Shown one piece after another: positions 54,241 through 64,000 of a DNA stretch of 64,000 bases (positions are counted from its first letter, which is position 1; each line of letters begins with the position of its first letter). The translations under genes were made by a program, and so were the position numbers. Origin of the DNA: Megamerina dolium (lineage: Eukaryota; Arthropoda; Insecta; Diptera; Megamerinidae); contig OY978525.1 of assembly GCA_963854835.1 (NCBI GenBank), positions 21,174,309-21,238,308 of the forward strand, in the 5' to 3' direction. The notes under the pieces were generated by a model. It was not told the DNA's origin. It did no database searches and saw nothing but the letters and a program-made list of their open reading frames with translations.

Positions 54241-57200
54241 CTAAATCAATCAATGCCAAATATTATGTGAAATTGCTGAAGTATGAGAGTTATGAAAGAA
54301 GACGGCAGGCAAGAAAACGTTCAATTCAATTCAAGTCTATTCAACAACAGTATAAAAGAATTAAAGTTAAAATTGCTTCCTCGTGCACTGTACACGCCAG
54401 AATTATTGCCTTAGAAACTATTTTCAACAATTTTTAAACAAATTCAACAAATTCAACAAATTTTAAAAATGACAATGTTTAAAAATTGCTAACAATGAAG
54501 AGTGACATTTAAAAAGGCGTGATAAATGCTTTTCGAAGAAAGACATCGAAGTTATTGCTGGAAAAGTTTTAGCGATGTAGAAGGAGACTTTATTAAAAAT
54601 TAAAGACAATTCTTCTCAATTGATCGTTTCCATTGGTATTTTATGCACTCCTGAAATTAGGATCGTAGCTAATAGTTCCCAACACCGAAGAAGTGTCAAA
54701 TTCTCAGTAGCTTTTTCGTGTAGAATTTACCAAATTGTTCCAAATTCACTGTCAAAAATTCTTTAGTCAAAATAACGAATGAAAGAGCTAAAGAATGAAG
54801 AGGGGACCCAAAAACAATCTAAATTTTTGGACAAGGCGCCCATCAATATTCCTGAAGGTTTTAGACAGTCCTTGTGGAAAAATGTTTAGAAGGTAAATAC
54901 AATGTCACGGCTTCCTTAGTTATCGCCTGACTAACGTTTTTGTCATTTGGGTGTTTTTTACGAAATGTTGTTTATGCCACTTTATCATTAACATAATAAA
55001 TATAGATATTGATAAAATTGATATTGATTTTTTCGAATTGGTATACATACATTTAAGTTTATATCTGCCATCAAATACAATACATATATTGTATGTAGAT
55101 ATCTATATTTGATTCATTACTAATTATAACAAATATTTACACATGATTAGTTTTTAAATATATCGAATATGTAATATGTAGATATATCCGTTCTGCATAT
55201 TAATTTAGAGATTGTGGTATTTTGTGGCTCATTTGAATTATGTTTGCGCATCTAAATATCGCTTTATTTTATTTCTCTGTACGCTCATACTCATAGTCAA
55301 TCAATAAATTATGTTGTATCGAATTTATAATTTACGAATTTATTTAGTAAATATATCAAAATTTTTTGTATATATTTAATTAACAATAACATATTCATAA
55401 ATGAGTCGTCATTTTCTAAAGTGAGATAAGAGCATATTTTCAACGTAATAAATTAATGGTATTTTAAGTGATTTTTGTATAAAAATATACAATAATTATA
55501 TACTCTTTTTCACAAAATGAACTTATTTCACTTTTAAACCCCACGACTCATACTCGAATATACGTCTAAATCTATTTATGTGTATATGTGTGTCATTAAA
55601 TATGCGTTAGTGATTCACTAAAAACTCCCATCTTGCTTTTTCCTTTTCATACATGTGTCAAATAAAATTAATAGGAAAATATAACTATGCATAAATGCGA
55701 AATATCTAATATTGCGCCTCTAAGCTTTATTTATGATTAGGCTATACATGCATATGCCCGTCATGAGCAATATGCGACATTTATGATAAAATATGCCAAA
55801 AACATAACCAAGCGAGAACACTTTTAGCGTTCCTTTTTTTTTTTTTTTTTTGTTGCTGTAGCTACCTACATTCGACAACCGACAACACTACTACTACTTC
55901 GACTACTATATAAACACACATAGAATACACCTGAATATATTTCACAGTATTCGTTTATTATAAAAATCGATGTTGATTAAATTGAAAAATGCAATTTTCA
56001 CTTGAGTGCTTTCTGACATGCAAAATTTTCGTACAAAATTTTCATTTTATATTTTGATTTTATGTTTTTTTGAAATTTTTATTTGATTATTTCTTATGGT
56101 GGTTGTTGTGGTTATTGTTGTTGTTATTATTGTTATTTTATAATACAATAGCTTTGAAATAACAACAAATTGCTTAGATTGTGTCATTTATTGCTTCCAT
56201 ATATATACATAAAGTAGATCCATTGTGATTTCATGAACATTTGTATAGAAATAGGTGATAGGTTTATGTCATTGTCTGTGCTATCGAAATTTTTCTATGT
56301 GAGAGCAGATTCATTTTTATTAACTATTACTAATATTTATAATTACTTTGTCTTTATAGCTTAACTATTTGAATGACCATTATTATTATGGCAACTATGG
56401 AGCCATGATTATAGCATTGCACTACTGTGCAGCTTCGAGTCTCGAATAAGCTGTGAGTCAATTTAATATATTTTAACGACGCCAAGTAATTAACACATGA
56501 TCTGCCAGTAATTATTTACAATCAAAACCATTCAAAAGTTATCCAAAGCTAGATTATAATGGGAATAAGGATATTTTGGTTCCAAATAAAAACGTAATAT
56601 TTTTTACCAAACTATGCAAAAAATTAATAGGAATTTTTAAAAATTAGCTGCATAAAATTGTTTAAGCTCTGATATAGCTATTTTAATATAATTTTTTGCA
56701 ATAAATGTGTAGACTTTTGTCAAAGTTTAAATTCCTTTGTCGCAAATGAATGTGAACTCTATGACTTCACTACGAGTGATTAAGTACAGAAGGCTGACAA
56801 TGACATTTTTGAACCACTTGATCAAAGAGAAAATTTACGGGTCTTTCAATCGATCAATTTTATAACGAGTGATTTGTTAGTCGATGTATTGGTTGCAGTA
56901 GTCGATTCACATAAATCTAATTGTTTCACACAAGATGCATTAGCTGTCATTTAGACACCATGGTTCACGCAGAAATACCATCTAAGATAGATGACAGATT
57001 ATCTAACTTGAATCATTCACTAAAGTTAATACAACACAAATATTTCGGGCAATGTTGTGAATAATCGGATAGATTGTGGAGGAAATATTTTCGTAGAAAT
57101 TTGTTCCAGACGTTCACAGAGGCAAACGTTAAGTGTCTCCTTCTCTTCTAAGTTATCACAACTTCAACAGTGAGTTTCAAAAGAGAATCGCAGTTTCACT

Positions 57201-57540
57201 TAGTGGTCTGAGTAAAACCGCCGTGAACCTGGCAGTACCGATTTGTTCCTTGTTAATGAGTTCTAGGGTTCTAGCTTTGCCATTCACAAGCCAAGTTGAA
57301 CATGATGTGCTCTCTGAATATAAGTACATAAAGGAAAGTTATAATAATACAGTAACTGTACCTGCTGCCTGCAATCATGTTGTAGAGTATTGAATTGTCA
57401 TCTAAGAATTTGAAGTACTAAAAACTTTCTTCTACTGATACTCAGGACAAAACTACTAAATTATATAGCACAGTACTGGAAGAGAAGCACAATACTGAAA
57501 AAGAAGTTCCACCCATTTTAATCATATAGAGTCAACTATT
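54241..57540. other. Long AT-rich stretch without genes
   Basis: There are only simple-sequence tracts (T-run at about 55837-55850, GTT repeats near 56105-56135). Frames at 54147-54437 and 57133-57393 have no recognisable domain, and the first begins inside the family C tail. Confidence 0.5.
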
Positions 57541-58740
57541 AAAATTCAAAGCCGAGAACGTACTCTTGTATGAGAGCCAATTGTTGTGTTCAAGTGTTCC
57601 CATTTTTTGATATTTAATATCAAATGGCATCGTATGTAATGAGTTACAGCTTACTAACTGTATGTTTTCATGCGCAAATATTAAAACATACTTCCGGAAG
57701 CAAAACTTTGTTGGGGAGTTAGGTCTTGTTTTTATCCAATTTAACCGATTTTATGTGAAAAGTATTATTTAATAGATATGCATAATCATATATACCAAGT
57801 TTCAGCTTGATAACTTTATATTTTCGTACAGAAAGTATGAAAACACCTATACAACAACAAACTTTTGTATGGGATGTAGGCGAGGTTTTAATTCAATCAA
57901 TCCCATTTTCTAATATATTCCTTCAGTTATTAGACTAACTTTATTTACCAAATTATTGTTCAATATTTTTTAATATTTGCGAATGAAGTGCGGAGAAAAA
58001 ACATTCAACATTATACTTTTATGTGGAAGGTAGGAGTCGTTTTTATCCGGCTCAGCCCACTTTCTCTTATGTCTATTAATTAGTAAATACAATTTTCTAT
58101 ACCAAATATCAGCTTTGGAACATCATATTTTCATGCGCAAACTATGGAAACACACATTCAACAACAAACTTTTATATGGGATGTGCTTTCGATTCGATTA
58201 ATCCCATTTTCTTATATATTCATTCTGTGGTCAGACTAACTTTTTTGAACAAATTTTAGTCCAATTTTTTTTTGTATTTTCATACATAAAGTACGTAAAA
58301 ATACATTCAAAAACGTAATTTTGTATGGGAAGTGGGCCTTCTTTTCAATAGATTTCGCCTACTTCCAAATATATTTATTCTGTGATCATAATAACTCAAC
58401 ACAGCGAGTTCGAGGGCAAACATATTTTTGTATGAGATATAGAAGTGGTTTTCATGCGACTGCGCCTATTTACGAATAGATATATTCATTGTTGAAAATA
58501 ATCATACCTACTATTTTTCAGGTCTAACGCTCTATAATTACGCAGGCTATAGTGCGAACACACGGACTCACAGTTAGACAGACTAACAAAATGATATACA
58601 TTCAAACGCACTTGGAAAGAGACATGGCTAAATCGACTCAGATCCTGATTCTGATCAATAATATATCTACTTTTCCATATCTACAACCTTCCTCCTGACG
58701 AACTCAATATACTCTTAGAGTGTATAGCATAAATATTACT
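57541..58740 (+). repeat. Family B repeat array with 3' tail
   Basis: Units are marked by ACTTTTGTATGGGATGTAGG-type blocks near 57560, 57700, 57866, 58017, 58171 and 58328, with a last one near 58430; steps are mostly 150-165 bp. After the array come GTGCGAACACACGGACTCAC, ACAGTTAGACAGAC, GACATGGCTAAATCGACTCA and AATATATCTACTTTTCCATA. This tail resembles the end of the family A element at 4205-4330. Confidence 0.7.
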
Positions 58741-61700
58741 AATACGCCATGTAGTACAGAATTTTATACTGATTTTTAATTTACTTAAATCAATAGTATT
58801 TTTTCGGAAATGTTAGCCTATATACAAAAATAGAAAAGCAGATATAAAATACAATATTTTTTCTTGTGTATAGATTCCTATTCACATTACCCAAACGCAC
58901 TAGTATACATACTTTTTTATGGTAAAAATCGGTTGTATATAATTCCAAAATGGGACAGTCAGTGATTTGTTAGATACATGTATATACAACAAACTAGATT
59001 AAGGTGTATTTATATATTCGTGGATAGTTAACTTGTCAATCAGCAATTTGTGGTAGACAATCATGAATAGAAATGTCATGAAATAGGAGTGGGAAAATAA
59101 AGAGAAATAAGCACGATATGCTATTATTTGATAATACGATTATAAATCGACCATGAATGAAATATGAAAAATATTTTCAAGGGGGAAAAATAAACAAACG
59201 AAAATATTTGTTATTCTCAAAAAATGTATATTTAATTTTGAAAAGAATTTGTATGCCTTTTCGGGTTACGACTACAAATTAATGAATTTTAACTATGATC
59301 TTAGGCTTAATCATGAAACCATATATTCTGATCATAGCTACAAATAACCACAATTTACATACCGTACGTATCGTACCTATATCATCAATCAATATAGCGG
59401 ACTCGTATACAAATGCTAATTCGAATAAATTTCCTCGAGTCAATTAGCAGCAGCTACAGCAGCTATGATTAAATTTCAAATTTAGGTTAAATTATACAAA
59501 TACATAAATCCATTAATGACATAGTGGATTGATTGAATGATTACAAATGCATTTGGATTTTAAAAAGAAACGGAATGAATATCAATGATTAGAACAGAAT
59601 CATGTTTTAGTTTGGACAATGGTTAGTTCATGAAAATTAATTGAAATTCTTTATCACGAAATTAATTTCTATTCATTTATTTACGCTATAATTTATAGCA
59701 TTTAATTCTGAATTTACGAAGTAGAAGGTATCCCTAGACATTAAAAAAGGAAACGAATTTGAAATTTATATTATATGTACATACCTGGAAATCTATTCAA
59801 TTTTTTTTTAGTAGAATTTCAGAGAATTTTCGCTCTTTCTCTATATCGCGCCCGTAATAAATTTAATATTATCAAAATATATATTTTGTTTTCAATGTGT
59901 AATTTGACAAATTCACACCAAAATACTATCTGTTATATTCAAAAGACACACGGACACAATTAAGATCAACTGTTAAGTAACGCAATTATCGCAAGTTCAA
60001 TTCAAGACGCGTGTATTGCAAGCGAACGAACCTATCGTGTTGAATGCTTCGATTGATTTGCAACACTGGGTCTCACATTTAAGGTATATTTATGTTATAA
60101 GTAAATACAAAGGTAGCTATGGCATGGTTTATCTTTGTTGTCCAGGACTAGTACGAATAACAAATGAAATGAGAAACGGAACAACATGACCGAGTAAAAT
60201 GGTAAATAGTTTGAGAATGAAATGAGTCGAAAATCATCAATGTCACTCACTTAATCACTCGTCAAGCTGCGAGGTATTTTAAATTGAGAATGAAACGGAA
60301 CGGAAATGAAATCACAGCTGCATGAGGTGAGTATAGATTTGCATTGAATATGAAGATATAGTAAACAAATTTTGTTTTTTCTTTAGAGCAAGAGAGAAAG
60401 AGAGATGGGGGAGAACTAGAATGAGAACTGAATAACAATATTCTCATTGGAACAAAATTGTTTTGAAACAGCATGTGCTTTTTCAAATTCTCACTCTCTC
60501 GTGCTTTTTAATAAAGCAAGCGGTTTATCACCATTAAAATACAAATTTTATTTAAAAATAACTTCACTTTAGGAACAATTTCAATTTATTTTGATATGAA
60601 TTTCACAAATAGCAAAAAAAAAGTATTTCCTCAAGGGAAAATAACTTACAAAAAAATCATATCGTTATAATCTATCATAGGTATATCATGCGATTACCAT
60701 GCTTGTCCCCAATTTATCAGCCATGCATATAACTAGTTTACCTGCAAACTAAATATAGCATAGTGCTAAGTAACATTTACTGCTATTCACATTGTTGTTA
60801 TTGTTATGATTATTTTCGTTGTCGTCACAATGAATAAAACTCGCAGGTGATTTTATTATTTTCTCATAATCTTACGTTTCATATTCAGCATATTCCAAAG
60901 CATGCTATGACAAGAGTGAGCGTGGGAATAATACATGCACACATTACTTCATCCCCAATGATGCAAGAAATTTGTGTGCGAAGAGCATTTAGCATGTGAG
61001 AACAGTTTCATACTAGGGTACATATTTATTTTACAGTAAAATTATTCCCGAAATAATATTTTATGTAAGAAGTAACTATAATTATTTTTGGAGGGAGTAT
61101 TGGGGGAAAATATGTTTAAAAGTATCAGCCTTTTTGAAATAATACGAATTTATGAAACCCCTCAAAAAACAATGCATAGATATTAGCACCAATAATTTAA
61201 AAATATCAACATCAAATATGTACGTATGTATATACATACGAAAAAATGCAACTCTACGCAAAGCTTTCTAATAAAAAGCTCAAATTACTTCAAATAATTT
61301 CCCGCTAAATGATAACAGTAACAAATGTGCTTTGTTCCAATTCAATACCGTTCTTCAGAGTACATATTAATGAGGATTATCGAAAAATCATACGTTATAA
61401 TCAAAGTTTATTTAAAGAAATGTGCTAGCAAGGAAAGGTCTTAAGAAAACAATTTTCCTGGTATATTTTGCTTTTTTTAAGATTAAATATTGTAAATTAT
61501 ATGTAATTTTAATTATTCATTTTTCTTCAATAGTTTTTGAACTATTGAAGCGAAAATATACTATGTGATCATAAAGTTTCTGGAAAATTTAATTTATATT
61601 TCGCGATGAAATGCACATTTTTATTAGGTTGGCAGTACTGTTTTCGATAGCTGCGACAAATTTCATGTTAATTCATTGCATAAAGTTTTACAAGTATTTT

Positions 61701-62200
61701 TGTTAATACATAAGTGTTTTCGCAAAACTCAAAGTGTCAGCGAAAATTGAGTAAAGTACTAGTATAGAATTTTGCGCAAGTAACGATATTTGTGGTGCAA
61801 AGAAGCATAGAATAATATATAGGGCTTTTATAGTTTACGTAAGGCACAAATTCAAAAACGTTTAAAAATTGGTTGGGTCGATTAAATTGATTTTCAAAAA
61901 CCAATTTTGTTTCAAATGCATCGTCGCATCGTGTATGCTTTAATTTGTAAAAGCCTTAGCATAAGCCAAGGTGACATATTGAGAAGTATTAATATTGATC
62001 AGAATTACGACCTTAGACGATTTAACGAAGCTTGTCTGTCTATCTATAGTTCGATCGAACTGCGGTTTAGTACATAAAATTATTTTGGATCAACGAATGA
62101 GCTCAGGAATGGGCGAAGTCTGATCAAAATCAAGCTTAATTTTTTTACAAAAGAATGTTGCTGAAGGTGAGCTTTCACGCATTCTCCCCGAAAATTAGTC
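58741..62200. other. Long AT-rich stretch without clear genes
   Basis: A region near 60150-60500 is rich in GAGAATGAAA/GAGAAAGAGAG purine blocks. From about 61560 to 62200 the sequence might be the decayed 5' half of the mariner whose C-terminus lies at 62430, but I cannot read it with confidence. Confidence 0.4.
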
Positions 62201-62204
62201 TCTC

Positions 62205-62370
62205 AAACTAAAATTTGGTATATAAAGTTAAGCTTACCCAAGAACTGATATATTAGAAAATAAGAGTAATCCGTTAAAAACTACGTCTGCCTCCCATCAA
62301 AAGTATGTGGTTAAATATATATATCCATACTATATCAAACTAAACTTTGGTACATACAGACCTCCTACAG
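62205..62370 (-). repeat. Family B repeat fragment
   Basis: ACTACGTCTGCCTCCCATCA then AAAGTATGTGG, read in reverse, gives the TTTTGATGGGAGGCAGACGT family hallmark, and ACCAAAGTTTAG/TACCAAATTTTAG blocks flank it. Confidence 0.45.
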
Positions 62371-62429
62371 TATTCTAATACAAATTTATGTTTTTGAATG
62401 TATTTTTTTACGATTTATGCATGAAAATT

Positions 62430-62830
62430 AAAAATTATCAAGCATAATTTGGTCTATATAATTTTATTTACTATTTTATAGCAAACTTTTTTTCAGAAGT
62501 ATATTTGTCGATCTGTCGGTATTCATTAAGTGTTCCGAATTCCAGAAAAATTGGGGTTTTCATATATGTCAGAAGACCTATATCATTTCACATCCACCGT
62601 ATGCGTCTAATTTAGCGTCGTGTAACTTTAGGCTATTTAGCAAATAGATGCTGCTCCGTGGACACTGTTTCGAGTCGACTGAAGAAATCCAATGTGAATC
62701 ACTACCTTCCTAAATAAGGAGTTTTCCCATTTTTTTAGAGGATTGGAAGAAACATTGTCATAAGTGTATTGCATTCCGAGGGAATTATTTTTAAAAATTG
62801 TAAGAAATCAATAGTTTCTAATTTCTTCCA
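62430..62830 (+). pseudogene. Mariner transposase C-terminal relic
   Basis: Around 62580 the frame reads HPPYASNLASCNFRLFSK, clearly HPPYSPDLAPCDFFLFPK with the third catalytic Asp and its partner both changed to Asn. It continues LLRGHCFESTEEIQCESL, then in the same order LEDWKKHCHKCIAFRGNYF, the usual C-terminal block. Two stops interrupt it. It is an old, dead copy. Confidence 0.8.
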
Positions 62831-64000
62831 AAAGTTTATCACAAAGCACAGCATATGTCTTCCAAAAGAAATTGACAGATCTTCTTGGCAGACATCTTTA
62901 AATACTGATAATTTGATGTAAATAAATAATATAAATTCAATAAAATCAAAATAAATTGATCAATTTGAATTCAATTTTCTCGAAATTCTTTGCTGCTGCT
63001 TTGTTTCCAAGTGGGCAAATCTTTGTCGTACTGTGCAATGAGAAAAACAACATTTTAATTTAACCCCGATACTCTTTCTTTGAATATATAATTTCTCTTA
63101 AATGCACCTTTACTTTTTTCAAAGAGAGAGAGAGAGAGAAATTTAACTTCATGGGATAATTATAAAGATAGAGCTATAAGAAAGAGTTTTCAGGAAGCTA
63201 TAAGAGAAAGTTTTCGCGAAAGAGAAGAAGTCAACAAATCAACAACAAACACATACGAAAAGAAGAAGAAGTAAAAAAAAAACAAACACGCGAGCTTGAC
63301 ATTAAGGAAACCAATTACAATTGCTCTACCTTTATTATTATACTATGATTTAAATCGAAAGTACTATACCACGAAAGTATTGCACCACGGGAACAATGTT
63401 TATCTACAATTAAATTTCAAAGGATCCAACAAACATCGCAATAATTTAAACGGGAATAATTTAAGAAATATTTTTACTTAATTCACATATATTATTTTTC
63501 AGTATTACTATCCAAACAATAATTGTTACCAAGTTACAGACTTCAATATTGCTTCACTATTTGATTGTCTAAAGAGTATCGACCATTCTGTATGATGCCT
63601 GTGTGTGTTTTCACTAAAAGTGTGACATAAATAAATACCTGTTTAGTTAAGAATCGGTTTTGCATAAAAATATTCAAAATATTTCTCTTTAGTGTATTTA
63701 TAGCCAATTTACCTGCAATAAATGAAGAAAATGAAAAGTATATTTATTTTGAAAATTATCATTGTAAATGTTATAATTTCAACAATAACAACAACTATAA
63801 TTGTATAAATAGAATATATAACTGATGCCCTAACATCAATTTAAAAATGTAGAAACGAAAAATATATTGAAATGGGCAACACTGAAGAAATTTCTAAATT
63901 AAGAGAACACAGCACGCAGTTAGAGATGTAAATAATGGTTCATGGAAATGAGAAGAGACGAAAAAAATTAACAATAATACATTCGAATTAAAATATTTAA
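62831..64000. other. Non-coding stretch with purine-rich simple sequence
   Basis: A (GA)n tract lies at 63123-63139. A ~25-bp repeat, AGCTATAAGAAAGAGTTTTC and AGCTATAAGAGAAAGTTTTC, follows near 63174-63215. The 61-codon frame at 63296 has no domain. No gene is recognised to the window end. Confidence 0.45.
63123..63139. repeat. (GA)n microsatellite
   Basis: Eight GA units beside the imperfect ~25-bp purine-rich repeat. Confidence 0.85.

Noticed and set aside
57133..57393. 86-codon plus-strand frame, or a minus-strand coding trace
   Set aside because: Both strands have moderately open frames, but neither shows a recognisable motif.

Overview
The window reads as AT-rich nuclear DNA of a dipteran insect, most plausibly a tephritid-like fly. 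This rests on the mix of jockey-type LINEs, Tc1/mariner relics, a tRNA-headed SINE and abundant TATGTA/CATATA simple sequence. There are no bacterial operons, no CRISPR array and no rRNA or ordinary tRNA genes. Almost everything recognisable is a transposable element or its remains. The only candidate for host coding sequence is one exon-like segment at 30261-30413, so the window may lie inside a very large intron or a gene-poor region.

Layout. 1-8.7 kb: repeat fragments, an array built of about 155-bp units (2.8-4.4 kb), an apparently intact Tc1-like DD34E transposon (4513-6163), a second 155-bp array (6.7-7.4 kb) and a deletion derivative of a mariner-like element (8.1-8.7 kb). 10.7-14.4 kb: a mariner pseudogene, then a SINE split by a 5'-truncated LINE, both with target-site duplications. 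18.5-23.0 kb: a full-length jockey-clade retrotransposon with both ORFs open, a downstream promoter motif, a poly(A) tail and a 12-bp duplication. 24.3-29.6 kb: nested repeats, with a SINE pair inside a 155-bp-type repeat, then a SINE and an RNase H-bearing LINE inside another dispersed repeat. 30.3 kb: candidate host exon. 31.1-32.8 kb: a SINE inside a SINE, and a mariner relic that has lost its catalytic core. 34.88-35.85 kb: a TIR element containing two tandem 450-bp units, each with a short ATG exon and splice donor. 36.8-38.7 kb: a second copy of the LINE seen at 13 kb, in an open frame with a 14-bp duplication. 43-54 kb: mariner relics, a hAT fragment between long inverted arms built of smaller repeats (45.8-47.7 kb), LINE and SINE relics. 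54-64 kb: mostly unannotatable AT-rich DNA, with a third 155-bp array (57.5-58.7 kb) and a mariner C-terminal relic.

How the parts relate. The jockey element, the Tc1-like element and the 36.8-kb LINE look youngest: open frames and well-kept termini. The SINE depends on a LINE reverse transcriptase; its 3' end shares a short motif with the 13/37-kb LINE, which is a possible but unproven partner. Two dispersed repeat families (here A and B) share a ~155-bp period, a TTGTATGGGAG-type motif and a similar 3' tail, and are probably branches of one element group. All identifications were made by reading the sequence and translating it; no database search was possible.
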